From assembly GCA_003963245.1 (NCBI GenBank), contig RXJX01000002.1:62001-126000 (forward strand): DNA of 64,000 bases. Reading direction: 5' to 3'. A program made the position numbers and the translations under genes. Position 1 is the first letter of the stretch; every line of letters starts with the position of its first letter. Origin of the DNA: Neisseriaceae bacterium (GTDB lineage Bacteria > Pseudomonadota > Gammaproteobacteria > Burkholderiales > UBA11063). The notes under the pieces are model-generated. The model worked only from the letters and a program-made list of their open reading frames with translations. It was not told the DNA's origin and did not search any database. Shown here piece after piece: positions 8,254-17,774 of the stretch.

Positions 8254-10479
8254 TTATTTACGTAATACTTCAATTACGCCATTAACATTAAATATTTTGG
8301 CAATCAACCAAGTGAAATTAAAATCGTTACCGCTAACCTGAATGGTAAATGTCATAATTGCTTTATTATTGCGGCAAACTGTCCGTAAACCGACAATATG
8401 CAATTTCTCGCTGGCAAATAAATCCGTTAAATCACGCAGTAAACCATGCCGGTCATTGGCAATTACCTCGATATCAGCACTGAAGGTAGAATTTTTAGCT
8501 GCACTTGCCCACTCAACACGTACCACTTTATGTGGATGAAGTTTTGCCTGCCGGTTGAAATCTTGACATCCTACACGATGAACGGCAATACCGTTTCCTT
8601 GAGTAATAAACCCGACTACATCATCGCCAGGAATCGGTTTACAGCATTTGGCAAAGTTAGAAACAATCCCACTTACCCCATCCACCAAAATACTGCCACT
8701 CTTCGCTTGTGGTTTTAATTTATCTTTACGCTCCTGTAAACGTTTCTCAAGCTCAACCGCGGTTAAATCTTCCTTAGGCTGTGGAGTTGCCGCATGAATC
8801 AATTTTTCAATCACATCTCGCAGCGTTGCAGGCATAACATCGCCCTTACCAATCGAAATCTGTAAATCTTTCTCATTGGTATGGTTCATTTTGCTGACAA
8901 TGTCATCAACTTTAGGACGGATAGATGCAGGAAATTTAGCTAATTCGCGTTCATAAACTTCTTTACCTGTTTCAAGAAAATCTTCATTATTCAAATCACG
9001 AATATAACGGCGAATATGTCCGATTGCTTTGCTGCTTTTTACCCATCCCTCATGCAACCAGTTAATGCTTGGTCCACCGTTTTTAATTGTAAGAATCTCT
9101 ACCCGTTGCCCATTCTTAAGTGGAGTTGACAGCGGCACAATCTGACCATCAACTTTAGCTCCACGACAACGATGCCCAATTGCGCTGTGCACAGCATAAG
9201 CAAAATCAATTGGCGTTCCACCACTAGGTAAGGTAATCACCTTCCCATTAGGCGTCATAACATAGATGGTATCTGAAAAAATTTCATTCTTGAAAATATC
9301 AGTTAAATCTTTACGCTCAGACAACTCATCACGCCAATCTAAAATCTGGCGAATCCAAGCAATTTTTTCTTCAAACTGCGGATTATTTTCACCACCTTCT
9401 TTATAACGCCAATGCGCTGCCACGCCATATTCAGCATGATCATGCATCGCAAAAGTACGAATTTGAATCTCAACAACTCGATTTTCCGGACCAATCACAC
9501 AGGTATGCAAACTTTGATAATTATTCGGTTTAGGATTAGAAATATAATCATCAAATTCACCAGGAACTGGGGAATATTTAGTATGTACGATGCCCAGTAC
9601 GGTGTAGCAGTCACGAATCTCTGGAACTAACACCCTGACTGCCCTGATGTCGTACAAATTATCAAAATCATAATTTTTTTTACGCATTTTTTTCCAAATG
9701 GAATAAATATGCTTAGCACGTCCGCTAACCTGAAAGTCCTGAATTCCGCTTTCTTCCATTTGAGAAGCTAAAAATCCTTTGATGTTTTCAATATAGTCCA
9801 AACGCTCTTGGCGAGTTTCATCCAAAAGTTTTGCAATCCGCTTATATTGCTCAGGATGCATATATTTAAAAGAAAGATCCTCTAGCTCCCACTTAATTTG
9901 CCAGACTCCAAGCCGATTAGCCAAAGGCGCAAATATCTCCATCGTTTCAATGGATATCTTCTGCTGCAAACCTACATCCTGACAGGTTTTCAGATGAAGC
10001 ATCAGCTCTCCGCGTCCAACCAAAACTATCAGCACGATTCGAATATCGCTTGCCATCGCCAGCAACATTTTGCGGATAACTTCAATCTGACTCTTTTTTT
10101 CTTGCTCGTCCAACTCCAGATCTAAATCACCAATCTTACGGATTTGAGTTACCCGATTAACACCGTCAATTAGCTCAACAACTTTCTTATCAAAGTCTTT
10201 TAATTCATCCAGCCAATTATTACAATAGCGAGGCAAAGCATATAAAATCGTTGCAGTCACGGCATCGGCGTAAAGATGCAACTCGGCAACTTTATTCGCA
10301 CAGTTTAAAGAGTGCAATAATAAATCAACATCAGTTGGATAAAATACCTGTCCCTGATAATATTGTTCAGCTAAATGAATTGCCGCCTGAAAAGTCTCAA
10401 TTTCGGCAGGAGAAAAATGTTGACGTTGAACATCCAGCCAACTATTAACATCATGAAAATTACTTTTTACTGTTACCAT
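8254..10479 (-). CDS. relA: RelA-type (p)ppGpp synthetase
   Basis: A 741-residue long RSH protein that makes the alarmone (p)ppGpp from GTP/GDP and ATP on stalled ribosomes. The order is pseudo-hydrolase domain (about 30-180), synthetase (about 240-350), TGS (about 395-455), zinc-finger/helical region with two adjacent cysteines (AKCCKPIPGD) and a C-terminal ACT domain (about 670-741). The synthetase carries EFDD (residues 308-311), the motif typical of RelA, whereas SpoT has RxKD. In the N-terminal domain the expected hydrolase HD dyad is replaced (ATILYALPRY), so it should be a synthetase without hydrolase activity; a SpoT-type enzyme must exist elsewhere. It lies 11 nt after the dGTPase-like gene and is likely co-transcribed with it. 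Confidence 0.95.
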   Translation of the reverse strand: MVTVKSNFHDVNSWLDVQRQHFSPAEIETFQAAIHLAEQYYQGQVFYPTDVDLLLHSLNCANKVAELHLYADAVTATILYALPRYCNNWLDELKDFDKKVVELIDGVNRVTQIRKIGDLDLELDEQEKKSQIEVIRKMLLAMASDIRIVLIVLVGRGELMLHLKTCQDVGLQQKISIETMEIFAPLANRLGVWQIKWELEDLSFKYMHPEQYKRIAKLLDETRQERLDYIENIKGFLASQMEESGIQDFQVSGRAKHIYSIWKKMRKKNYDFDNLYDIRAVRVLVPEIRDCYTVLGIVHTKYSPVPGEFDDYISNPKPNNYQSLHTCVIGPENRVVEIQIRTFAMHDHAEYGVAAHWRYKEGGENNPQFEEKIAWIRQILDWRDELSERKDLTDIFKNEIFSDTIYVMTPNGKVITLPSGGTPIDFAYAVHSAIGHRCRGAKVDGQIVPLSTPLKNGQRVEILTIKNGGPSINWLHEGWVKSSKAIGHIRRYIRDLNNEDFLETGKEVYERELAKFPASIRPKVDDIVSKMNHTNEKDLQISIGKGDVMPATLRDVIEKLIHAATPQPKEDLTAVELEKRLQERKDKLKPQAKSGSILVDGVSGIVSNFAKCCKPIPGDDVVGFITQGNGIAVHRVGCQDFNRQAKLHPHKVVRVEWASAAKNSTFSADIEVIANDRHGLLRDLTDLFASEKLHIVGLRTVCRNNKAIMTFTIQVSGNDFNFTWLIAKIFNVNGVIEVLRK

Positions 10480-10490
10480 TATTTTTTCTC

Positions 10491-11612
10491 TCAGACAGTT
10501 TCAACCGTAAACAAGCGATTATATTGACGAAAAGCGTAGCGATCAGTCATCCCAGAAATATAGTCAGCTACTACCCGCGGCAATCCATCTTTATCAATAT
10601 GTGCCTGAAATTGGTCTGGTAGTAAACGTGCGTCGCTCATAAAAGCACTGAATAAAGAACGAATTACATTTTCCGCTTTAAAGCGTAGCTGCATCACACT
10701 AAAATGTTTGTATAAATTTTTAAGCAGGAATTTCTTTAACTCACGTTGTGCTGCAAAATCTTCATTACTATACTGGACAATTGCCGGAGCAAGACGAACT
10801 TCCTCAGGTGAAGTTGGTTGATATTTTTTTAGATTTAACTCTGTATTTTCAATAAGCTGGTAAATCGTAACGTTGATTAGATGACGAACCAGTTCTTTAT
10901 GGAGGCGACGACCGTTAAGTGTTGGATACTTACGTAATACAATCTTCAATTGCTCTTTGATTATCCCAACTTCCTCAAGTTGTTCCAAAGTCAACAAATT
11001 AGCACGTAAACCATCATCAAGATCGTGAAAATTATAAGCTAGCTCATCAGCAATATTAGCTAACTGAGCTTCTAGGCTTGGACGTTCATTATTGATAAAG
11101 CGCTGACCTAGCACACCTAATTCACGTGCTTTGGCTAATGAACAATGTTTGAGAATTCCTTCTAGGGTTTCAAAGGTGAGGTTCAAGCCATTAAATTCGG
11201 CATAGCGTTCTTCTAATTCGGTAACAATGCGCAAGGATTGTAAATTATGCTCAAAATGCTCACCGTGTTTCAGCATACATTCATTGAGCACATCTTGTCC
11301 GCTGTGTCCAAAAGGGGTATGCCCCAGATCGTGCGCCAAACAAATAGCTTCAACTAAATCTACATTCAAATTCAAAGCATTGGCAACTGAGCGCCCTACC
11401 TGTGCCACTTCAAGGCTATGCGTGAGGCGAGTGCGAAATAGATCACCTTCATGGTTAATAAAAACTTGGGTTTTATATTCTAGACGGCGAAAAGCACTCG
11501 AGTGGATTACCCGATCACGATCGCGCTGAAAATCACTACGATAACGCGGTGCAGCTTCAGCAAAACCGCGTCCGCGACTAGAGTTAACTGCATATGTGGC
11601 AAATTTTATCAT
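10491..11612 (-). CDS. dgt: dGTP triphosphohydrolase-like HD protein
   Basis: A 373-residue HD-domain phosphohydrolase of the deoxyguanosinetriphosphate triphosphohydrolase-like family. The N-terminal SDFQRDRDRVIHSSAFRRLE and TQVF segments are the family signature, followed by RTRLTHSLEVAQ (metal-binding H), CLAHDLGHTPFGH (HD pair) and ADELAYNFHDLDD (distal metal-binding D). Known members hydrolyse dNTPs to deoxynucleosides and triphosphate and help control dNTP pools. The length fits the shorter dgt-like type rather than the 505-residue E. coli enzyme. It has its own candidate promoter (11644-11652) and is followed closely by relA, so nucleotide-pool and alarmone functions share a transcript. 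Confidence 0.93.
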   Translation of the reverse strand: MIKFATYAVNSSRGRGFAEAAPRYRSDFQRDRDRVIHSSAFRRLEYKTQVFINHEGDLFRTRLTHSLEVAQVGRSVANALNLNVDLVEAICLAHDLGHTPFGHSGQDVLNECMLKHGEHFEHNLQSLRIVTELEERYAEFNGLNLTFETLEGILKHCSLAKARELGVLGQRFINNERPSLEAQLANIADELAYNFHDLDDGLRANLLTLEQLEEVGIIKEQLKIVLRKYPTLNGRRLHKELVRHLINVTIYQLIENTELNLKKYQPTSPEEVRLAPAIVQYSNEDFAAQRELKKFLLKNLYKHFSVMQLRFKAENVIRSLFSAFMSDARLLPDQFQAHIDKDGLPRVVADYISGMTDRYAFRQYNRLFTVETV

Positions 11613-11643
11613 GAACTACCCAATGTGAATATCTCAAAGGATA

Positions 11644-11652
11644 ATTTTATCA
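11644..11652 (-). promoter_or_regulatory. extended -10 promoter candidate for dgt-relA
   Basis: On the minus strand TGATAAAAT forms a TGn extension plus a -10 hexamer (TAAAAT), 32 nt before the dgt ATG. No good -35 box is seen. The same TGn pattern recurs at other promoters of this window. Confidence 0.45.
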
Positions 11653-11713
11653 TAGAACTAGGGTTAAAGCCTATGGCTTGGCAGGATTATTAGCTTTGTT
11701 CTGTACAAATTAA

Positions 11714-12760
11714 TTATAAAATTGCGGCACAGATTAATTCAGTGCTGTTAGTGATTGCCAATGATTTAGCTTTAATCCCAATTTGTTGACATTTCTCAGG
11801 ACTTAACTCATTAATTAGACTAGCTAAACTTTCTGGAGTTAATTTAGACTGAGGAAGTAAAAAAGCAGCCTTCTGTTCAACAAGATACGCTGCGTTATGA
11901 GTCTGATGATCATCAACGGCATAAGGATATGGTACAAAAATAGCACATTTGCCTGCACAGCTAACTTCGGCCACCGTAGATGCTCCAGCACGACAAATTA
12001 TAATATCAGTATTTTGATACGCTTCGGCCATATTATCAATAAAATTTACTACATTGGCATCCAAGCCATGTTCTCGATAATACTCTGCTACCGTAGAACC
12101 ATCATTGCGCCCGACTTGATGTGTAACTATGCCAATTCTGTCTTTGATGGAATTTAAGGCTAAGGGAACATTATCATTCAGCGCTTTAGCGCCAAGGCTA
12201 CCACCAACAATTAAAACATTAAGCCGACCAGAGTTATGGATATTTACTTTCGTACTACTATCAATAATTTCCTGCCTAACGGGGTTCCCTACTAATTTGG
12301 TTTTTGGACTATTTAGAACATTAGGAAAAGCAGTTAATATTTGATTAACAATTTTAGCTAACACACGGTTAGTTAAACCTGCAACCGAGTTTTGCTCATG
12401 AATCAAGGTTTTCTTACCTAATATTCGTGCAGCAAGTAAGATTGGAAAAGTTGCATAACCTCCAAAGCCAACTACAGTTGTTGGGCGATGCTTACGTAAA
12501 ATCAAGGAGCATTCAAACAATGCACGTAACATAGTAAGAGGAAGCATTAATTTACGCAGCGCACCTTTGTTGCGAACACCTGCTACGGATACAGTTTCGA
12601 GCGGATAACCATTTTGCGGAATAATTTGATTCTCCATTCCAAGCTTACCGCCAACCCAGATAATTTGATGAGTGTCTGCCAATTGCCGCGCAACCGCTAA
12701 TGCCGGAAAAATATGTCCGCCAGTACCACCAGCGCTAATAATAATTACTGGTTTACTCAT
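11714..12760 (-). CDS. murG: UDP-GlcNAc:lipid I N-acetylglucosaminyltransferase
   Basis: GT28-family enzyme that adds GlcNAc to lipid I to make lipid II at the cytoplasmic face of the inner membrane. The 348-residue length is normal. The glycine-rich N-terminal loop SAGGTGGHIFPALAVA, the GFGGYATFP loop, the NSVAGLTNR segment and the UDP-binding C-terminal GGSLGAKALND and CRAGASTVAE motifs are all present. The start overlaps the ftsW stop by 4 nt (translational coupling). This is the last gene of the dcw cluster here: the usual next genes (murC, ddl, ftsQ, ftsA, ftsZ) are missing, and dgt follows after about 100 nt. Confidence 0.97.
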   Translation of the reverse strand: MSKPVIIISAGGTGGHIFPALAVARQLADTHQIIWVGGKLGMENQIIPQNGYPLETVSVAGVRNKGALRKLMLPLTMLRALFECSLILRKHRPTTVVGFGGYATFPILLAARILGKKTLIHEQNSVAGLTNRVLAKIVNQILTAFPNVLNSPKTKLVGNPVRQEIIDSSTKVNIHNSGRLNVLIVGGSLGAKALNDNVPLALNSIKDRIGIVTHQVGRNDGSTVAEYYREHGLDANVVNFIDNMAEAYQNTDIIICRAGASTVAEVSCAGKCAIFVPYPYAVDDHQTHNAAYLVEQKAAFLLPQSKLTPESLASLINELSPEKCQQIGIKAKSLAITNSTELICAAIL

Positions 12761-13947
12761 GTTAATGGAGTTCCATGTTTTAAGAGTTTATTTTCATAGT
12801 CAATTTTAAGTAATATTGCCAAAGCAATACAGTTAACCAGCACCGAGCTACCGCCAAAAGACACGAATGGTAACGTCAGCCCCTTGGTTGGTAACATCCC
12901 TATTGCTACACCGATATTTACAATTGCCTGAGCAAAGAACCAGACACTAATCCCTTGCGCCAATAAACCTTGAAATTTACGCCCTGGCAAGCGTTTGGTT
13001 TCAGTACCAATCATGGTAAAGCCACGATAAAAGATTATCCAAAAGAGTAATAAAATTACCAAAACGCCAGCAACGCCAAATTCCTCTCCAATGATTGCCA
13101 TAATAAAATCGGTATGCGCTTCTGGTAAATAATATAATTTCTCAATACTATTACCAAGACCAACGCCAAACCAACCGCCATGTCCAAAAGCTAAAAGAGA
13201 ATGACTCAGTTGATATCCTTTACCCAATGCATCTTGCCATGGATCTAAAAATCCAACTACCCGTTTCATACGATATGGTTCAAATACAATCAGTAAAATG
13301 AAGGCAACAGCACCAAAAATTACTGCGGCAAAGATAACTTTAACATTTAAGTCCGAAAGATACAAGATCGTCAATGCAATAATGAAAACCACTGTGGTGG
13401 AACCCATATCCGGTTCAGCCAAGAGTAACACACATACCGTCAGTAATGTAGCAATCACAGGTACAACATCACTACGAAAATTCTTCATACTCAATGATTT
13501 ACCACAGAAATAATTTGCCATGTAAATTCCGATTCCCAATTTAGCCAGTTCGGAAGGCTGCAAGTTGAGTAAACCTAAAGGTAACCAACGCCTAGAACCA
13601 TTAACAACTCTCCCGACATGAGGAATCAGAACTGCAATCAGTAAAATTATTACTCCAACAATAATTTTATTGGCATTTTTCTTCCAGAAGGCGGTTGGCA
13701 TATTAAATGCCAATACTCCAGCAACACCTCCCAGCGTTATCGCCATTGTATGACGTATTAGATAGAAATAAGGATTACCACTACCCGAATCTTTAGCTGC
13801 GTAGGCTACTGATGCAGAATAAACCATCACCAGTCCAATTGCCAACAAAATAATCGCTGAAAATAGAATATTATTATCTATCCCTGCCTTAGCTATATTT
13901 TGGCGATCGGTAGTTAACCACCGAAAAAATCTAGTGAATATGCGCAT
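12757..13947 (-). CDS. ftsW: peptidoglycan glycosyltransferase FtsW (SEDS family)
   Basis: Polytopic SEDS protein that polymerises lipid II at the division site together with FtsI. It has 396 residues, with about ten hydrophobic segments. Recognisable family features are the RWLPLGLLNLQPSELAKLG block, the AEPDMGSTTV motif with the putative catalytic aspartate, and the C-terminal PFVSFGGSSVLVN segment. It overlaps murD by 17 nt and murG by 4 nt. The overlap and gene order (murD-ftsW-murG) are those of a standard dcw operon, which separates it from the elongation paralogue RodA. Confidence 0.96.
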   Translation of the reverse strand: MRIFTRFFRWLTTDRQNIAKAGIDNNILFSAIILLAIGLVMVYSASVAYAAKDSGSGNPYFYLIRHTMAITLGGVAGVLAFNMPTAFWKKNANKIIVGVIILLIAVLIPHVGRVVNGSRRWLPLGLLNLQPSELAKLGIGIYMANYFCGKSLSMKNFRSDVVPVIATLLTVCVLLLAEPDMGSTTVVFIIALTILYLSDLNVKVIFAAVIFGAVAFILLIVFEPYRMKRVVGFLDPWQDALGKGYQLSHSLLAFGHGGWFGVGLGNSIEKLYYLPEAHTDFIMAIIGEEFGVAGVLVILLLFWIIFYRGFTMIGTETKRLPGRKFQGLLAQGISVWFFAQAIVNIGVAIGMLPTKGLTLPFVSFGGSSVLVNCIALAILLKIDYENKLLKHGTPLT

Positions 13948-15265
13948 AGATCGAATCTACAAAAACTTGAGCACGATGTTTATAATTAGTAAACATATCC
14001 CACGAAGCACATGCAGGAGAAAGAATTACTGCATCACCAAAGTTGGCATTTTTTATACATGCGGCTACCGCATCTTCCAAACTCATATAGGCAGCAACAT
14101 TGTCAATTCCTGCCAGAATTGCTAATATAGCCTCTTTATCTTGCCCAATTACTGCCACTGACTTACATTTGTTTAGAACTAGCTCACGTAACGGTGCGAA
14201 ATCCTGTCCCTTGCCATCACCACCTAAAATCAAATGTACTGGGCGATCAATCCCACCAACACCTGCGATTACAGCTCCGACATTCGTTCCTTTGGAATCT
14301 TCAATATACAAGATACCTTCATGCTCAGCAACTTTTTGCATCCGATGCTCTAATCCAGCAAATTGTACGCAAGCAGCTTTAAATTGCGCCAAATCATAAC
14401 CAGCACCAGCCAACAATGCTAAAGATGCCAAAACATTGAGGTAGTTATGCCGTCCAACCAATTGCAATGCTGATGATTTAAGGTATTCCACACCATTTAT
14501 CTGTAAAACCGGATCATTATCATTGGTTAAATGATAATTACCATGTTTCTCACCAAAAAAGCTCTGTGCTATACCATGGCGCGCCATGGCTAACACCAAT
14601 TGATCTTCAATATTCAGTACCTGATGCTGACAATGATTAAAAATATGTGCTTTAACATATGCATATTCTAAAAGATCACGATAACGGTCAAGATGATCTT
14701 CAGAAATATTTAAAACCGTGGCGCTAGCAAAATTCAGACTAGTTAGCGTTTCCAACTGAAAACTTGATAATTCGAGAACAATTAGTTCAGGATAGCTATT
14801 ATGCTTATCACACTCAAGCAAGGCATCCAATACCTGTACTCCAATATTTCCTGCAACTAAGGTATTTACCCCGCTATGTTCAGCTAAAAACCCCGTTAAA
14901 CTTGTCACAGTTGTCTTACCATTACTACCTGTGATACCAATTACCCTACTTTGCCAATCGCTGATTTCTCGCGCAAATAATTCGATATCACCAACCACAT
15001 GCTTACCAGAGCAAAGCGCCTGCTGTAAAACGGGTTCATAAATAGAAACTCCCGGACTAATGGCAATAATATCGGCATCGGCAAGATTAGCGTAATCCAG
15101 AGCACCACCAATCACTTGGTGAACAGCAATCTGCGGTGGGTTGTCGCGTGTGTCCAATATCCGTAGAACTTGCGCATTGCGCTGCTGTAGGTAATTTACA
15201 ATTGACTTACCAGTTTCACCTGCGCCAATTATGACAAATTTAGTTGTGGAATAATTAATTTTCAT
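13931..15265 (-). CDS. murD: UDP-N-acetylmuramoylalanine--D-glutamate ligase
   Basis: Mur ligase that adds D-glutamate to UDP-MurNAc-L-Ala. It has 444 residues with three domains. The N-terminal Rossmann-like region begins VIIGAGETGKSIVNYL, the ATP-binding P-loop is VIGITGSNGKTTVTSL, and HRMQKVAEHEGILYIEDSKGTN marks the central/C-terminal junction typical of MurD. The start shares one base with the mraY stop (15265), and the end overlaps ftsW by 17 nt, so translation is tightly coupled. Confidence 0.96.
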   Translation of the reverse strand: MKINYSTTKFVIIGAGETGKSIVNYLQQRNAQVLRILDTRDNPPQIAVHQVIGGALDYANLADADIIAISPGVSIYEPVLQQALCSGKHVVGDIELFAREISDWQSRVIGITGSNGKTTVTSLTGFLAEHSGVNTLVAGNIGVQVLDALLECDKHNSYPELIVLELSSFQLETLTSLNFASATVLNISEDHLDRYRDLLEYAYVKAHIFNHCQHQVLNIEDQLVLAMARHGIAQSFFGEKHGNYHLTNDNDPVLQINGVEYLKSSALQLVGRHNYLNVLASLALLAGAGYDLAQFKAACVQFAGLEHRMQKVAEHEGILYIEDSKGTNVGAVIAGVGGIDRPVHLILGGDGKGQDFAPLRELVLNKCKSVAVIGQDKEAILAILAGIDNVAAYMSLEDAVAACIKNANFGDAVILSPACASWDMFTNYKHRAQVFVDSIYAHIH

Positions 15266-16350
15266 TAGCGTAACTTAATAGTTGATAAACTGATTAATAA
15301 AAAAATGATGCTGATAATCCAGAAACGCACGACAACCTGAGTTTCTTTCCAGCCTTTTAATTCAAAATGATGATGAATTGGCGCCATAAGAAAAATTCGT
15401 TTTTTGCGTAATTTATACGAACCGACTTGTAACATTACCGAGATTGCTTCAATAACAAATAAACCTGCCATAATCCCAAAGACAATTTCCTGGCGAACAA
15501 TTATCGCAATTGTCCCTAATACTGCTCCCAAAGCCAAAGCTCCAACATCGCCCATAAAAACCTGCGCGGGATAAGCATTAAACCATAAGAAACCTAAAGT
15601 TGCACCAACTATTGCCGAGCAAAAAACTACGACTTCATGAGCACCAGGTACGTGCGGTAGATATAAATATCCAGCAAAAATTTTATGTCCGGCAATATAC
15701 GCAAAGATTGCCAAACCGAGAGAAACAATCACAACTGGTACTGATACTAGACCATCCAGCCCATCGGTTAAGTTCACTGCATTTGAACTCCCGACAATTA
15801 CAAAATAAGTTAATATTAAAAAACCAACTATTCCGAAGGGATGCTGTACTAGTTTAAAAAACGGTACAACAACTTCGGTTGCATTCGGCATTTTAACTAC
15901 ATAAATCAAAAATAAACCAGTTCCAATTGCAATAGCAGATTGTGCGATCATCTTAGCACGTGGCGGTAAGCCTTTAGGATCTTTATAAACCACTTTACGG
16001 TAATCATCAATAAATCCTAAAGCACCAGTTGAGATTAAAACAAATAAGAGAACCCAGATATATAAGTTGGTTAAATCAGCAACAAGAAGAATCGTAATGG
16101 TAATCGACAGAATTATCAGTACTCCACCCATCGTTGGCGTACCTGATTTAACTAAGTGTGTTTGCGGACCATCTGTGCGCACAGTTTGCCCAACTTTCAA
16201 CTGAGTCAGCCAATTAATCACGCGCTGTCCAAAACCAATTGATATCGCTAGAGAAAATATTCCAGCAAGTAATGCCCGAAAGGTTACGTATTCAAAAACG
16301 CGAAAAGCGCCGATGAAACGCTCAAGATACTGGGCTAAAAGATAAAGCAT
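15265..16350 (-). CDS. mraY: phospho-N-acetylmuramoyl-pentapeptide transferase
   Basis: Integral membrane enzyme that attaches phospho-MurNAc-pentapeptide to undecaprenyl phosphate (lipid I). It has 361 residues with about ten transmembrane helices, the usual size. Diagnostic parts are the substrate-binding [12 protein letters not shown], the aspartate-rich GFIDDYRKV motif, [12 protein letters not shown] with its catalytic aspartate, [17 protein letters not shown], and the histidine-rich [12 protein letters not shown] loop. It lies 49 nt after murF in the dcw operon. Confidence 0.97.
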   Translation of the reverse strand: MLYLLAQYLERFIGAFRVFEYVTFRALLAGIFSLAISIGFGQRVINWLTQLKVGQTVRTDGPQTHLVKSGTPTMGGVLIILSITITILLVADLTNLYIWVLLFVLISTGALGFIDDYRKVVYKDPKGLPPRAKMIAQSAIAIGTGLFLIYVVKMPNATEVVVPFFKLVQHPFGIVGFLILTYFVIVGSSNAVNLTDGLDGLVSVPVVIVSLGLAIFAYIAGHKIFAGYLYLPHVPGAHEVVVFCSAIVGATLGFLWFNAYPAQVFMGDVGALALGAVLGTIAIIVRQEIVFGIMAGLFVIEAISVMLQVGSYKLRKKRIFLMAPIHHHFELKGWKETQVVVRFWIISIIFLLISLSTIKLR

Positions 16351-16399
16351 AATATTAAACCTTTATTATGGCAAGAAGCGACTCTTCTTTACCAGATTA

Positions 16400-17761
16400 T
16401 TACTGCCGAGGCGACGCTAACACCTTAGCAACTTCAGCTAGATTCATTGAATGTGAGCCTTTAATAAGGATGGTTCCATTGCTTGGCAGTTCAGAAAGAC
16501 AGTATTTTACTATATCCTGATTTGACTCAAAATGGATTTTCGTGCCATTAAAATATTTTGCAGCGTGCTTGGCTAAATTGCCAACAGTCAAAAGGCAATC
16601 AATCCCATCACCCTGAATTTGCTCGCCAATCTCACGATGAAAGTCCAGTTCACCACTGCCAAGTTCTTTTAAATCACCAAAAATAAACCAATGCGGACGC
16701 GGTAACTCACTAATGGCTTTAAGCGCAGCTTTCACTGAATCTGGGTTAGCATTGTAAGTATCATCAACTACTAAAGCACCATTAAATGCAGTCTTACGTT
16801 CCAATCGTCCGCTATAGCCAGTATAATTTTCTAGTCCGGTTTTAATACTATTTAATGAACAGTCTAGATTAATCGCCAAAGCAATTACCGTTAATGCATT
16901 GAAATAATTATGTTGCCCCAAAATGCGTAAGTTAATTTCTAGCTCACCCAATGGAGTTATATAACGCGCACCAGTCTTGGTAAACTCCGCTAAGTAGCAA
17001 CCGCTTTGTGCTGTGCCATAATTAAAAATCTTGCGATTAGCTAATTCAGGCTTATCTAACCAATTCTCAATAAATGTACTGCCAATATCAAGACATGCTA
17101 CACCGTCATCAGCTAAACCATTATATATTTCACCTTTAGCATCAGCAATTTCAGCCAATGATTTGAACTGTCCAATATGAGCAAACATTACATTATTTAC
17201 TACCGCTAAAGTTGGTTTGGCTAATTTAGACAAATAATCCAGCTCACCAGCGTGATTCATGCCCATTTCAATAATCGCAATTTTATGATTATCATTTAAT
17301 CCGAGTAAGGTTAGAGGCATACCCCAGTGATTGTTTAAATTTCCACTTGTTGCTAACACATGTGCTGCACCAAAATGAGCCTGACAAACACAGCACAGCA
17401 TTTCTTTAACTGTAGTTTTACCATTGCTGCCAGTAATCGCAACTACCGGAATCGTGAACAGCTGCCGGTAATTACTTGCCAATAATCCTAAAGCGTGAGT
17501 CGTTTCTTTTACTCTTATCAAGTTGGGTAAATCAGTTTTAAAATTATCGTTTACCAAAGCATAGGTATTACCACGCTCGACAACCTGAGCGACATAATCA
17601 TGTGCATCATGATTTTCACCGACAATGGCAATAAACAGACTGCCATCACTAACTTTGCGGCTATCGATCACGACATTACTAATCACACCCTCAACAGCAA
17701 ATCTATCTGATGTTATACCGTCACACATCTTAACTATTTGCTGTACATTCAGTTCACGCAT
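16400..17761 (-). CDS. murF: UDP-MurNAc-tripeptide--D-alanyl-D-alanine ligase
   Basis: Mur ligase that adds D-Ala-D-Ala to the UDP-MurNAc tripeptide, completing the cytoplasmic precursor. It has 453 residues. The N-terminal domain has the DSRKVSDGSLFIAIVGENHDA stretch seen in MurE and MurF, the P-loop is AITGSNGKTTVKEML, and NNHWGMPLTLL and DDTYNANPDSVKAAL are MurF-specific blocks. It starts 13 nt after murE and lies in the normal order murE-murF-mraY. Confidence 0.96.
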   Translation of the reverse strand: MRELNVQQIVKMCDGITSDRFAVEGVISNVVIDSRKVSDGSLFIAIVGENHDAHDYVAQVVERGNTYALVNDNFKTDLPNLIRVKETTHALGLLASNYRQLFTIPVVAITGSNGKTTVKEMLCCVCQAHFGAAHVLATSGNLNNHWGMPLTLLGLNDNHKIAIIEMGMNHAGELDYLSKLAKPTLAVVNNVMFAHIGQFKSLAEIADAKGEIYNGLADDGVACLDIGSTFIENWLDKPELANRKIFNYGTAQSGCYLAEFTKTGARYITPLGELEINLRILGQHNYFNALTVIALAINLDCSLNSIKTGLENYTGYSGRLERKTAFNGALVVDDTYNANPDSVKAALKAISELPRPHWFIFGDLKELGSGELDFHREIGEQIQGDGIDCLLTVGNLAKHAAKYFNGTKIHFESNQDIVKYCLSELPSNGTILIKGSHSMNLAEVAKVLASPRQ

Positions 17762-17774
17762 AAATCACCTATTT

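Noticed and set aside
8342-10448. Several plus-strand frames of 60-90 codons opposite relA
   Set aside because: They are shadows of the long minus-strand gene; no start signals or family features.
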